This document shows, piece by piece, positions 24,901-34,058 of a stretch of 64,000 bases of DNA. Origin of the DNA: Fibrella arboris (GTDB lineage: Bacteria > Bacteroidota > Bacteroidia > Cytophagales > Spirosomataceae); NCBI RefSeq assembly GCF_041321095.1, contig NZ_JBGGWE010000005.1, positions 248,001-312,000 on the forward strand. Direction: 5' to 3'. The notes below the pieces were generated by a model. It saw only the letters and a list, made by a program, of their open reading frames with translations. It was not told where the DNA came from and did no database searches. A program made the position numbers and the translations under genes. Each line of letters opens with the position of its first letter. Positions within the stretch are counted from its first letter, which is position 1.

Positions 24901-27900
24901 GGCGGACTCGGATGCCGATCCCCTCACCGGCCGTACTCAGAGTGTGACCCTGGCGCCGGGCGAGCACAACCCCACCCTGGACGCAGGCTTTTACCTGATT
25001 CCAGCGTCATTGGGCGACTATGCCTTCATCGATGCCAACAAAGACGGCATCCAGAACGCCGGGGATACGCCCCTGCCAGGTGTTACGGTGACGCTATACC
25101 AAAATGGGTCTGCCGTAGCTACCACCACCACCAACGCCTCCGGCCTCTACTCCTTCACCGGCCTGACTCCAGGTACGTCCAACAGTTACGTGGTAGGCTT
25201 CACAGCGCCAGTTGGTTATACCGCCACCATCAGTAATGTAGGCTCCGACACGGCTGATTCGGACGCCAGTCCAATCACGGGGCTGACCCAGAGCGTCACC
25301 CTGGCACCAGGGGAGTATAACCCAACGCTCGACGCCGGCTTCTACCTGAAGCCTGCTAGTTTAGGTGATTATGTATTCATCGATGCCAATAAAGACGGCA
25401 TTCAGAACGCCGGCGATTCACCGCTTGCCGGCGTAAACGTGACGCTCTTCCAGAATGGCTCAGCGGTAGCTACTACGACTACGAATGCCTCGGGGCTCTA
25501 CTCCTTCACAGGGCTGGCCCCCGGTACGGCCAACAGCTATGTGGTGGGCTTTACCGCCCCGGCGGGTTATACCGCCACCATCAGCAATGTAGGTTCAGAC
25601 ACGGCGGACTCCGACGCCGACCCCATTACGGGCAAAACTCAGTCCGTGACCCTGGCACCAGGCGAGCACAATCCTACGCTGGATGCGGGTTTCTACCTGC
25701 CGACCGCCAGCTTAGGCAACTTCGTCTTTGAAGACGTCAACAAGGATGGTCTCCAGGATGCGGGTGACCTGCCCATCCAGGGCGCCGTGGTGACCCTGCT
25801 CCAGAGCGGCACGGTGGCTGGTACGACCACCACCGATGTGAACGGCCTCTACAGCTTTACGGGGCTGACCCCGGGGCTTCCCTATTCGGTCAGCTTCACT
25901 ACCCCGGCGGGCTTCTCGGCGGCCACGGCCTCGAATGTGGGCAGCAACGATGCCATCGACTCCGATCCGGTAGGCGGCGTCACAGCCCCCGTTACGCTGA
26001 CGATCAATGAAAATAACACCACCCTGGATGCAGGTTTCGTTCGGCCAATCATTCCAGCCTCATTAGGTGACTACGCCTTTATTGATGCGAATAAGGACGG
26101 CATCCAGAACGCCGGTGATTCGCCCCTGCCAGGCGTGACAGTGACACTGTATCAGAACGGATCAGCCGTGGCCACCACCACCACCAATGCCGCGGGGCTC
26201 TACAGCTTTACGGGCCTGGCCCCCGGTACGGCCAACAGTTACGTGGTGGGCTTTACCGCCCCGGCGGGTTATACCGCCACCATCAGCAATGTAGGCTCAG
26301 ACACGGCGGACTCCGACGCCGACCCCATTACGGGCAAAACCCAGTCCGTGACCCTGGCGCCGGGCGAAAACAACCCCACCCTGGATGCGGGTTTCTACCT
26401 GCCGACGGCTTCTCTGGGCGACTACACCTTTATTGATGCCAACAAAGACGGCATCCAGAATGCGGGGGATAGCCCATTGGCGGGTGTGACAGTCACGCTG
26501 TTCCTGAATGGATCAGCTGTGGCGACAACGACGACCAATGCGGCTGGCTTCTACTCGTTTACCGGTTTAGCGCCAGGTACGTCCAACAACTATGTAGTGG
26601 GCTTTACCGCGCCGGCTAATTTCTCGGCTACGATTAGTAATGTAGGCTCCGATACAGCTGACAGCGACGCCAATGCAGTGACAGGATTGACCCAAAGCGT
26701 GACGTTGGCACCAGGGGAATATAACCCAACGCTCGACGCCGGTTTTTACCCGCTGACCGCCAGTTTGGGCGATTATGTATTTGAAGACAGCAACGCCAAT
26801 GGGCAGCAGGACGCAGGCGACGTACCTATCGCAGGTGTCGCCGTGACCCTGATCAGTAGTGGTACGGTGGTAGCCACTGCCACCACCAACGCCGCAGGTT
26901 TTTATAGTTTCACCGGTTTGACCCCCGGGGTGCCTTACTCCGTGAGTTTCAGCGCACCAGCGGGCTACTTCGCCACCAGTGCTAATTCAGGCAACGATGC
27001 AAGCGATAGTGATGGCAACCCTGCCACCGGGTTGACCGGCGTTTATACGTTGACGGCGAATGAGACGAATCCGACTGTCGATATGGGTTACTATCGGCCA
27101 GCTTCATTGGGCGACTATGTGTTTGAAGATGCCAATCGAAATGGCATTCAGGATGCAGGTGACAACCCAATTCCCGGCGTTACCGTAACGCTGATCAGCA
27201 ATGGAACGGTGGTAGCGACTACCAATACCAATGCCAATGGTCTGTACAGCTTCACGGGCTTAACCCCTGGCGTACCCTACTCCGTTAGCTTCACCACACC
27301 GGCTGGCTATTCAGTAACAACGTCGAACACAGGAAGCAATGATGCTGTCGACTCCGATCCGGTTGGTGGCATTACGGCGCCAGTGACGCTAACTTCTGGC
27401 GAGCACAACCCCACGCTCGATGCGGGCTTCTTCCGGCCAAGTGCATCGCTGGGCAACTTCGTTTTCGAAGACGTCAACAAGGATGGTCTCCAGGATGCGG
27501 GTGACCTGCCCATCCAGGGCGCCGTGGTGACCCTGCTCCAGAGCGGCACGGTGGCTGGTACGACCACCACCGATGTGAACGGCCTCTACAGCTTTACGGG
27601 GCTGACCCCGGGGCTTCCCTATTCGGTCAGCTTCACTACCCCGGCGGGCTTCTCGGCGGCCACGGCCTCGAATGTGGGCAGCAACGATGCCATCGACTCC
27701 GATCCGGTAGGCGGCGTCACAGCCCCCGTTACGCTGACCGCCAGCGAGAACAATCCAACCCTGGATGCAGGTTTCGTTCGGGCAGCCGCTACCTATGCCA
27801 TTGCCAAGACGGTAAACAAGAGCCGCGTAGCGAAAGGCCAGCTTGTGACATACACGATCTCCCTCACGAACACGAGTGCCACCACAGCTACCAACGTGAT

Positions 27901-28717
27901 CGTTACCGATACCTTTAGTAGTTCGGGGCTTACAATTGTCGGGTCAGGGTCGGCTTCAACGGGTAGTTTTGCGCCTTCGGCAACGGGCGGTACCTGGACA
28001 ATCCCTACCCTGACCGGTGGAGCCGTAGCCACTCTGAGCTTCCAGGCGCAGGTCAACACGGAAGGCCTGGTTTATAACGTAGCTACCGCCCCGGGCGGAA
28101 CCAGCACTACCGCTACAGCCTGCCTGACGGTGCCCTTCCATGTCTGCGAGAACACGCCGTTCGAGTTCTTACTCACCACGCCGACTGGGTCCAGCGCCTA
28201 CCAGTGGTCATTGAATGGTACGCCTATTCCGGGTGCAACCAGCGCCACACTGAGCGTAACAGCGATTGGCGAGTATACTGTGGCAACCACCAACTCAGCG
28301 GGTTGCCCCGACGGCTCGTGCTGCCCCTTCGTGATCGTTGCCGATCCGGCACCCAGCCTCACGGCCACAGCCCTAGCCGCTAGCTGCACCGGCTCGACCC
28401 CCGCCAACAACGCCCAGCTCACCCTGATGGGTAGCTCGACCAACGCCGTGAGCTACAACGTCAGCCTGGGCAGCAGCTTCACGGCCAGCCCCCCGCTGTT
28501 CGCCACTGACCAACCCCTGGCAGGTCTGACCCCAGGCAGTGTCCTGCTGGCCAATCAGCCCAACCCGCTTTCGGCCCCCGGTACAACCTATACCATACGG
28601 GTCTATTCGGCGGAAGGCTGCTTCAGCGATGTGGTCGTGGTGATCCCTCCCGCTCAGTGCCAGTGCCCACCGGCTATTTGTGTACCCGTTAAGGTTCGGC
28701 GCATCGTGAGCAGGTAA
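21998..28717 (+). CDS. Giant secreted adhesin with 11 SdrD-B repeats, paralogue of the preceding gene
   Basis: I start at the ATG at 21998 because its N-terminus (MKNHYRTLSCIPIHW) and leader match the preceding adhesin. An in-frame ATG at 21950 would add 16 residues before a good signal peptide. The product is 2239 aa: signal peptide (CLVFLVGLLPVFAQAQ), SdrD-B-like domain (ITGTVYRDFNSNGVYD), a propeller-like region (about 150-625, with GDIDISDDDKTLYVVNLKNR), eleven SdrD-B repeats (about 631-1930), a DUF11 domain, an Ig-like domain and the terminal domain with tail CQCPPAICVPVKVRRIVSR. The propeller-like part differs much more from its neighbour than the repeats do, so the repeats look homogenised. 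Likely a long Ca-binding surface fibre. Confidence 0.9.
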   Translation: MKNHYRTLSCIPIHWRVLSWCLVFLVGLLPVFAQAQAITGTVYRDFNSNGVYDTAPTSGTNTYAEIGAQGVVVTGYPITGNPVSATTSATGSFTISGLSGSVRLEFTNLPSGDFDSFRGSSSGTSVQFVTAGATNANFGINYPANYCQTTNPQLITTCFVAINATNSPPLGSRDALVGVPYEVVETTKTVSHYAVVNDIGAAWGLAYKKDTKQLFSAAFTKRHVGFAAGGPNAIYVTNLASATPTTTQFFNFTTVGGTAVTSTTEAHGNDIPTALNSSNRLDSYDLPAFNAVGKTSLGDIDISDDDKTLYVVNLKNRTLYLIDIATKTPTAFAIPNPCGGQSYRPFAVKYYRGKAYLGVVCTREDLDLDANNDGKPDTYTSTAGLSATVYEFNGSSFNSVLSFPLTYKKQPTNADQTGQARAEYWRPWSTAYQSDRTDTSYPEAWLTDIEFDVDGDMILGLRDRFGDQMGYQNHRPIAGDAVLVSVISPGEVLRAGKCNPTDTQWTLESNGSICGSTASSNQTASEGPGSGKYYWGDRVQNGANHGMSSQAGLALLAGSGKLAMTAVDPLDDFNTGGIKRLINLTGAKDGNTTGTSTNPGAGAMLYGGSALEYGKANGLGDLEVLCNQAPIQIGNRVWIDTDNDGVQDPGEPALAGVVVTLKGPGLPTAGVNVTTNANGEYYFSNATAANATGFVYSLTGLTAGASYSLSFPTSASAGTYLLSSKPNAATGTNSDAIDTDPTSAGSISFTLGAAGENNFTYDAAYFQPAALGDYAFIDANKDGIQNAGDTPLPGVTVTLYQNGSAVATTTTNASGLYSFTGLAPGTANSYVVGFTTPTGYTATITNVGSDTADSDVSPSTGKTQSVTLAPGENNPTLDAGFYLLPASLGDYVFVDANKDGIQNTGDTPIAGVRVSLYRNGSAVASTTTDANGLYSFTGLTPGTANSYVVGFTAPAGYTATISNVGSDTADSDADPLTGRTQSVTLAPGEHNPTLDAGFYLIPASLGDYAFIDANKDGIQNAGDTPLPGVTVTLYQNGSAVATTTTNASGLYSFTGLTPGTSNSYVVGFTAPVGYTATISNVGSDTADSDASPITGLTQSVTLAPGEYNPTLDAGFYLKPASLGDYVFIDANKDGIQNAGDSPLAGVNVTLFQNGSAVATTTTNASGLYSFTGLAPGTANSYVVGFTAPAGYTATISNVGSDTADSDADPITGKTQSVTLAPGEHNPTLDAGFYLPTASLGNFVFEDVNKDGLQDAGDLPIQGAVVTLLQSGTVAGTTTTDVNGLYSFTGLTPGLPYSVSFTTPAGFSAATASNVGSNDAIDSDPVGGVTAPVTLTINENNTTLDAGFVRPIIPASLGDYAFIDANKDGIQNAGDSPLPGVTVTLYQNGSAVATTTTNAAGLYSFTGLAPGTANSYVVGFTAPAGYTATISNVGSDTADSDADPITGKTQSVTLAPGENNPTLDAGFYLPTASLGDYTFIDANKDGIQNAGDSPLAGVTVTLFLNGSAVATTTTNAAGFYSFTGLAPGTSNNYVVGFTAPANFSATISNVGSDTADSDANAVTGLTQSVTLAPGEYNPTLDAGFYPLTASLGDYVFEDSNANGQQDAGDVPIAGVAVTLISSGTVVATATTNAAGFYSFTGLTPGVPYSVSFSAPAGYFATSANSGNDASDSDGNPATGLTGVYTLTANETNPTVDMGYYRPASLGDYVFEDANRNGIQDAGDNPIPGVTVTLISNGTVVATTNTNANGLYSFTGLTPGVPYSVSFTTPAGYSVTTSNTGSNDAVDSDPVGGITAPVTLTSGEHNPTLDAGFFRPSASLGNFVFEDVNKDGLQDAGDLPIQGAVVTLLQSGTVAGTTTTDVNGLYSFTGLTPGLPYSVSFTTPAGFSAATASNVGSNDAIDSDPVGGVTAPVTLTASENNPTLDAGFVRAAATYAIAKTVNKSRVAKGQLVTYTISLTNTSATTATNVIVTDTFSSSGLTIVGSGSASTGSFAPSATGGTWTIPTLTGGAVATLSFQAQVNTEGLVYNVATAPGGTSTTATACLTVPFHVCENTPFEFLLTTPTGSSAYQWSLNGTPIPGATSATLSVTAIGEYTVATTNSAGCPDGSCCPFVIVADPAPSLTATALAASCTGSTPANNAQLTLMGSSTNAVSYNVSLGSSFTASPPLFATDQPLAGLTPGSVLLANQPNPLSAPGTTYTIRVYSAEGCFSDVVVVIPPAQCQCPPAICVPVKVRRIVSR
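23892..24390 (+). repeat. 499-bp exact direct repeat, copy B
   Basis: Identical to 17119-17617. The following SdrD-B repeat 3 (about 24653-24940) is also almost identical to 17874-18160 of the first adhesin. Confidence 0.9.
25730..26001 (+). repeat. 272-bp exact internal repeat, copy A
   Basis: This part of SdrD-B repeat 6 (the NFVFEDVNKDGLQDAGD variant) is identical to 27467-27738 in repeat 11 of the same gene, 1737 bp (579 codons) away. Such repeats allow in-frame loss or gain of five repeat units by recombination. Confidence 0.9.
27467..27738 (+). repeat. 272-bp exact internal repeat, copy B
   Basis: Identical to 25730-26001. It ends 42 bp before the DUF11 domain starts. Confidence 0.9.
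28281..28673 (+). repeat. 393-bp near-exact repeat of the C-terminal domain, copy B
   Basis: Matches 21154-21546 with one mismatch. Confidence 0.88.
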
Positions 28718-28733
28718 GCAAGCGACAGCTATT

Positions 28734-28795
28734 ACACCTATAGATGCAGCAGGCCAGCCCGTTCAAGGCTGGCCTGCTGCATCTATAGGTGTTTT
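28734..28795 (+). terminator. Long perfect hairpin terminator of the second giant adhesin
   Basis: A perfect 26-bp stem (28734-28759 with 28767-28792) surrounds a 7-nt loop and is followed by TTTT. It contains the GGCCAGCC core also used in the first adhesin's terminator. It starts 16 bp after the stop codon. Confidence 0.85.
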
Positions 28796-29158
28796 CAAAC
28801 CGAGTCTTAAACGACTAGTTCATATAGCCTCCTTTAGCCGAGATCACAGACAGATTCGTTGCTACAGCAATCGGCGCTGATTATAGCTCCTGCACCTCAA
28901 TTCTGCCGTAGACCCGGCCAGAAACTATGAGTATTTATCTGGATACCATTTATAGAATAAGTAGAATTAGTATAACAATTAACACTGTAACGAAATACAG
29001 CTATACTCGATACCATCTTGAGTATAAGGGCAATATTATAAGTTAACTCATTCAAAATCAGGTTGCTTATAATTGTCAGACACAAACGAACATTGGTATA
29101 ATTATTGAACGTATAACCCAGCTTAGGATGATGCCATACTTGGTTTCGGTTTATACTC
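28796..29158. other. AT-rich intergenic region before the metalloprotease
   Basis: About 360 bp without a convincing gene. From about 28920 it is AT-rich, like the leaders of the giant adhesins. No clear TAnnTTTG box or hairpin was seen beyond the terminator at its left end. Confidence 0.5.
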
Positions 29159-32100
29159 ATGGCAACTATCGGTAGGTTACACGCTCTGCTTGTTGCGTTA
29201 CAGTTGCTTCTGGTTTGGAAAGCTGGTAACGCGCAGGATATCTGTGTCACGCCTATCCTCTCTACTGAACAGATGATCAGGCAGGAACAACTACTCGCAT
29301 CGGGTTTGCCTCGCGGCCGTTCAGCACGGTTGGCAGGCGACAAGCAGTATTTGCCTGTCCGGTTCCATGTAGTACGCCGGGACGACGGAACGGGTGGTGT
29401 CAGTCTGGGTACGTTGAATCAGGCGGTGGTACTGATAAACCAGATTTACCAACCCGCTGGTATCGCCTTTTACATCTGTGGTGGTCAACCAGATTACATT
29501 GATGATACCGCTCTATTTGATTATGATACCGGCGAAGAGAGTGCGCTGGCTGATTCGCACGACGTGCTGAATGCCATCAACATCTACATCCTAAATACCA
29601 TTAACTACGGGGGCGTGCAAGCGTCGGGCTATGCCTATTACCCAGGGTCAATTGCCCTGACAAATCGGGTATTCGTGAAGGCCAATCAGGTAACGGGCAA
29701 TTCATTGCCGCATGAGCTTGGCCATTATTTCAACCTTTATCACACCTTCGAAGGCAGTAACAGCAGTGATATAACCGACCGTGAATTGGTTATTCGGCCG
29801 GGTGAAGCGCAGGCTGGCAGGCCGTTTGCGCACAACTGTTCAGACACCGGTGATCTGGTGTGCGATACACCAGCCGATCCATATGGTCGGGCGGGCGCTA
29901 CCGTATCCGGCTGCGTCTATACGGGAACGGTTACCGATGCCAATGGCGACAAGTATACCCCCCTGCTCGACAATATCATGTCGTATTATGCCGGCTGCAC
30001 GGCCAACAACACGTTTACGGCTGGTCAGTACGCCCGCATTTCGGCAGGTCTTGCCCTACGCCTTTCGCCGCAGAATGAATACAGCCTAAACTGCGTTGAC
30101 AATACCATTGCTGCCCCTACTGCTTTGACCGTCAGGCAAACGCCCACTGGCGCACTCGTTCAGTTTGCCTACGCACAGAGCAATGCCGCCGGTTTTCTGA
30201 TTGAACGCTCAACAGACCCCTCCGCCAATTTTTCTGTTGTTGGCAGCACCCCGCCAGGAACCTTCTCGTATACCGACGGATCGGTTCAGTCGAATACCAC
30301 CTATTACTACCGGGTAAAGGCGTCCAATGCCTCGACACAGTACAGTTTAGTACAGCGTATCGATGTAGGGCTGTTTTATTGCATACCCACGTATGTCTTT
30401 CCCATTGCTAACTTCTTCCCTAAAATAGACGAGTTCATTCTGACGGGAAGCCAGGCGACGCTACGTTCAGTGGCCACCGGAGCTGGCACGGCCGGTTACT
30501 CCGATTTTTCATCGACGGTGCATCGCGTTCTTCCGGGCCGGGTATATTCATTCACCGCCAGCGCACTGACGGGTAGTAGCGGCAGTTATGTGGTTCAGCA
30601 CCTGACTATCTGGCTGGATAGCAACCGCGACGGTGTGTTTAGTACCGCTGAGATCCTGTATCAATCATCGGCCGGCCAGTTGATGAACCCACGGATACAG
30701 AGTTCGATCAGCATACCTGCCTCAGTGTCGATCGGTCAGGCCCGGCTTCGTCTGCGCAGTCAGTATTCGTCTGAAGGGCTGGTCAATAGCGCTTGCGCGG
30801 CCTATAACTATGGCGAGACCGAAGACTACACGCTGCTCATTGATACGCCAGCGCCACCTGCCTGCTTTACGTTAACCGCTTCGGCTACGCCAGCACACTG
30901 TGCAGGCAGTACGGATGGCAGCGTTCAATTAGCTACCACTGGCGGAACTGGCCCTTTCTCCTATTCTCTGAATAATCTGACGCAGGCGACCGGTCTGTTT
31001 TCCACGCTGGCCGCAGGCAGCTACGTTGCCAGAGTAACCGACGCCACCTGTAGTCAGAGCCTGGTGGTCACTGTTGGTCAGCCTGAGGTTGTGGTGGCCA
31101 GTCTGCTCGGCGCCACTGCGGTCTGTGGTACCCAGTCGGTCACCCTGACAGCGTCGGTTCTCAACGGACAGGGCCCGTACACCCTTCAACTCAGCGACGG
31201 TTTTGCGACAAGTGCAGTGACGGGGTACGTTAGTGGCACGCCGATCCCGGTTGTCCCCTCGCAGACCAGAACCTATCAGCTACAGGCGCTGACCGACGCC
31301 AATGGCTGCCCGGCCAGTTTAGTGACCGCTTCGGCAATGGTGACGGTGAATCCGATTAATTCACTGACCGTCAGCCCCCAGAATGCCACCGTTTGTAGTG
31401 GTCAGTCGCTACCTGTCCTTGTCACTGGGGGCAGCAACTATACCTGGACTACAGGTGAGATGTCGGCGGGTATCAGCGTGTCGGCTACGGGCGTGTATTC
31501 GGTCACCAACACCAACCCGTTTGGTTGCACCAGTGCAGCCAGTACCACTGTTCAGGCTGTCAGTTGTCCCACATCCGTCCTGTTTCGGGGGCGCATACTG
31601 CTCGAAGGGTTTACCAGTACGACAACGGCCACCATGCACACCTTGCTGGCTACAGGTAATCTACTCCCCAAACAACAGCCCTATACGGTGTCTCCCTGGC
31701 TCTATCAGGGCACCGAGCAGGTAACTACTTTTCCTGCCAATGTAACAGACTGGCTACTGGTTTATGCCCGAAATGCCGCGGGAGAAGTGCTGGCCCGCAA
31801 AGCCGTTTTTGTCAGGAGCGATGGTATTTTATTGAGTCCAGATGGCAGCGAAGGGGTTTTATTCCCTCCGTTGACGGCCCCCATCTATGTCTCGATCCAC
31901 CATCGGAGCCATTTAGCCATTCAGTCGAGTAGCCCGATCACCGATAATCAGCTGGTTGACTTTACATCCTCCCTGTCGACCGTGCGCGGCACGAATCAAT
32001 TGGTGGCTGTTGGTGGCAAGCTGGCTATGTATTCCGGCGACTTTGATGCCAATAGCATTATCAACTCGCTCGATTTTAATAAATGGAAACTCAACGCCTC

Positions 32101-32212
32101 CAGTGTGGGCCGTTACCTGTCTGCCGACAGTGATGGCAATGGCGTTATCAACAACAAAGATTTTAACCGCTGGATGCTGAATCGTTCTAAAATAGGAACT
32201 CCCGGTTTATAA
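29159..32212 (+). CDS. Secreted M43 (cytophagalysin-like) zinc metalloprotease, multidomain
   Basis: The 1017-aa protein has a signal peptide (LHALLVALQLLLVWKAGNAQ). Its M43 catalytic domain (about 65-310) shows the zinc motif HELGHYFNLYH (185-195) and the Met-turn DNIMSYYAG (Met274) with paired cysteines around CDTPAD and GCVYTG. Downstream are an FN3 domain (about 320-395), a GEVED-type domain (about 485-560, IWLDSNRDGVFSTAEIL and YGETEDYTLLID), an SprB-like repeat (about 565-645, PFSYSLNNLTQATGLFSTLA), an Ig-like domain, and two dockerin-like Ca loops at the end (DFDANSIINSLDFNKW and DSDGNGVINNKDFNRW). It lacks the Cys/basic tail of its neighbours. It lies 27 bp before the next gene and probably shares an mRNA with it. 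A role in maturing nearby adhesins is possible but unproven. Confidence 0.88.
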   Translation: MATIGRLHALLVALQLLLVWKAGNAQDICVTPILSTEQMIRQEQLLASGLPRGRSARLAGDKQYLPVRFHVVRRDDGTGGVSLGTLNQAVVLINQIYQPAGIAFYICGGQPDYIDDTALFDYDTGEESALADSHDVLNAINIYILNTINYGGVQASGYAYYPGSIALTNRVFVKANQVTGNSLPHELGHYFNLYHTFEGSNSSDITDRELVIRPGEAQAGRPFAHNCSDTGDLVCDTPADPYGRAGATVSGCVYTGTVTDANGDKYTPLLDNIMSYYAGCTANNTFTAGQYARISAGLALRLSPQNEYSLNCVDNTIAAPTALTVRQTPTGALVQFAYAQSNAAGFLIERSTDPSANFSVVGSTPPGTFSYTDGSVQSNTTYYYRVKASNASTQYSLVQRIDVGLFYCIPTYVFPIANFFPKIDEFILTGSQATLRSVATGAGTAGYSDFSSTVHRVLPGRVYSFTASALTGSSGSYVVQHLTIWLDSNRDGVFSTAEILYQSSAGQLMNPRIQSSISIPASVSIGQARLRLRSQYSSEGLVNSACAAYNYGETEDYTLLIDTPAPPACFTLTASATPAHCAGSTDGSVQLATTGGTGPFSYSLNNLTQATGLFSTLAAGSYVARVTDATCSQSLVVTVGQPEVVVASLLGATAVCGTQSVTLTASVLNGQGPYTLQLSDGFATSAVTGYVSGTPIPVVPSQTRTYQLQALTDANGCPASLVTASAMVTVNPINSLTVSPQNATVCSGQSLPVLVTGGSNYTWTTGEMSAGISVSATGVYSVTNTNPFGCTSAASTTVQAVSCPTSVLFRGRILLEGFTSTTTATMHTLLATGNLLPKQQPYTVSPWLYQGTEQVTTFPANVTDWLLVYARNAAGEVLARKAVFVRSDGILLSPDGSEGVLFPPLTAPIYVSIHHRSHLAIQSSSPITDNQLVDFTSSLSTVRGTNQLVAVGGKLAMYSGDFDANSIINSLDFNKWKLNASSVGRYLSADSDGNGVINNKDFNRWMLNRSKIGTPGL

Positions 32213-32239
32213 CTGTTCAGCCGTTTTTCGCCCTTCCCT

Positions 32240-33952
32240 ATGACCAAGTTTCTCCTTTCATTGCTCCATATCAGCCTGAGCCTGGTGCTGATTTGTGCTA
32301 TCTCGCACCGGGTTACCGCTCAAACAGCCAACCTTCGCCTATCGACCCAACTGGGTTGCGCCGACGGTAGCTATACGGCAACTCTACAGATCCGGGCTAG
32401 TGATGCTACCTCGTTCTCGATAGGTACGTCGTCAATCTTCCTGACATATGACCCCAGTTCGCTGACATTCGTTAACTACCAGTCGCTCAATTTCAACGAG
32501 AACACGTTGTGCAACGGTCAATCGTTGTGGGACACACACAGCTCTGACGGATCATCTCCCGGTTTCTTCAACCTGACCCTAACCCTGAACAGCTCGTCGA
32601 TCAGCTGTCCGCTTATCACCAGTGCTGACTGGGTGAGTATTGGCACGATCACGTTCAGCGTTCGTAACCCCGATGGAAACCCCACCCTGGAGTTCAGCCC
32701 CGACTTTACCAGCTTCAATGCTGTTCCGGCCAACAACGGTATTCTTCAAATTAATGCGGGTCAGTTTACCGGCGTGGATCAGCCGGGGGCGTTACGCTGT
32801 GCCCCTATCTGCTCGCTTAGCCTGACAACGCCAAACCTGCCGACTGGTCAGGTAGGGTCTGTATACAGCCAAACCGTATTGGCCAGTACGTCAGCGTTGC
32901 CACTCACCTATTCGATCACGGCGGGTTCGCTCCCGGCCGGACTCAACCTCGGCAACGGCACAGGTATCATCTCAGGAACCCCAACGGCTGCCTCTACCAC
33001 TACGTTTACCCTCCTGGTCACGGATGGGCAGGCATGCTCTGCCACAGCGCCACTCAATATCACTATTGCGCCCCCTCCTGCCCCACTGATTGCTGTCACG
33101 GCAGGTCCGGGTACGTGTACGAGTGCCACCAATGAGTACACGACAACGGGAACACTTAGTCTGACCAATGCCGTAGCCAGTTCGTTGACCGTCACGGATG
33201 GGGTCAGCACAGCTATTGTTGCCGTAACGGCTGGCCAGTCTTCGGCTTCGTTTACCCTTACCAATCTACCTTCCGGCACTGGCCTTCACACGGTTACTGT
33301 GAGTGGGCCGGGGTACAGCCCCATCAGCACTACCTATGTTGCTCCAGCATCCTGTACAGTCTGCTCACTCAGCCTGACTGCGACCCCATTGGCAGGCGGT
33401 CAGATCGGTTCAGCTTATAGCCAGACACTCACGGCCAGTGGCGGCACGGCGCCCATTAGCTACACGATTCTGTCAGGTACGTTGCCGGCCGGCCTCTCAC
33501 TCGACCCGACCACCGGTGCATTATCGGGCACACCGGCTTCGGCAGTTACCAGCAGCTTTACCGTCCGGGTAACCGACACTAAAGCCTGCACAGCCCTAGC
33601 CGGCTTCAGCCTGACCACCACGGCACCACCTGTGTGTTCGCTCTCGGCAACAGCGATTCCGGGTACGTGTATTGGTACTGTCTATGGCCTGACAGGAACG
33701 GTGAGCCTCTCCAACGCAACGGCTGGCCTGTTAACTATTACCGACGGTAGCCAGTCAACGGCCTTAACAGTGACACCAGCAACAACGTCTGTGACCTACT
33801 CGTTGACCGGTCTGACACCCGGCAGTGGTACACATACAGTGGCCATCACCCTGGCCAGTTGCGGCACGCTCAACGTATCCTACGCAGCACCAGTCCAGTG
33901 CGACTGCCCGCCTATGGACTGTCTGCCAATATCGGCTGAACGCATTCGCTAG
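32240..33952 (+). CDS. Secreted Ig-like (He_PIG) repeat protein with Cys/basic tail
   Basis: The 570-aa protein has a signal peptide (ISLSLVLICAISHRVTAQ). Residues about 30-185 form a cohesin-like or adhesive beta-sandwich (FSIGTSSIFLTYDPSSLTFV, WVSIGTITFSVRNPDGNPT). Two putative-Ig (He_PIG) domains follow, with PTGQVGSVYSQTV, YSITAGSLPAGLNLGNGTG and GGQIGSAYSQTLTASGGTAP, each paired with a domain of the form SLTVTDGVSTAIVAVTAGQS. The end is CDCPPMDCLPISAERIR, the same type of tail as in the giant adhesins. It is probably exported and surface-attached the same way. Interestingly, its cohesin-like start follows a protease ending in dockerin-like loops; a direct contact between them is speculation. 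Confidence 0.8.
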   Translation: MTKFLLSLLHISLSLVLICAISHRVTAQTANLRLSTQLGCADGSYTATLQIRASDATSFSIGTSSIFLTYDPSSLTFVNYQSLNFNENTLCNGQSLWDTHSSDGSSPGFFNLTLTLNSSSISCPLITSADWVSIGTITFSVRNPDGNPTLEFSPDFTSFNAVPANNGILQINAGQFTGVDQPGALRCAPICSLSLTTPNLPTGQVGSVYSQTVLASTSALPLTYSITAGSLPAGLNLGNGTGIISGTPTAASTTTFTLLVTDGQACSATAPLNITIAPPPAPLIAVTAGPGTCTSATNEYTTTGTLSLTNAVASSLTVTDGVSTAIVAVTAGQSSASFTLTNLPSGTGLHTVTVSGPGYSPISTTYVAPASCTVCSLSLTATPLAGGQIGSAYSQTLTASGGTAPISYTILSGTLPAGLSLDPTTGALSGTPASAVTSSFTVRVTDTKACTALAGFSLTTTAPPVCSLSATAIPGTCIGTVYGLTGTVSLSNATAGLLTITDGSQSTALTVTPATTSVTYSLTGLTPGSGTHTVAITLASCGTLNVSYAAPVQCDCPPMDCLPISAERIR

Positions 33953-34046
33953 GCAACGTCTTTTTAAGCCCGCCTGCCAATGAATGACCGTGCGTATAAT
34001 CGTCCTGGTCGGTGTGTGCGCATACCCGATGACCTGCTGGGTTTCG

Positions 34047-34054
34047 TAGCTTTG
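34047..34054 (+). promoter_or_regulatory. Possible Bacteroidota -7 box (TAGCTTTG) before rarA
   Basis: TAGCTTTG fits the TAnnTTTG consensus of the housekeeping sigma factor in Bacteroidota. It is only 4 nt before the rarA ATG, so transcription would begin at or just after that codon. No good TTTG box about 20 nt upstream was seen. Weak call. Confidence 0.25.
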
Positions 34055-34058
34055 CAGG

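Noticed and set aside
29159..32212. Cellulosome-type system based on the dockerin-like loops
   Set aside because: Only one protein has them, no scaffoldin or glycoside hydrolase is nearby, and such loops also occur in non-cellulosomal secreted proteins.
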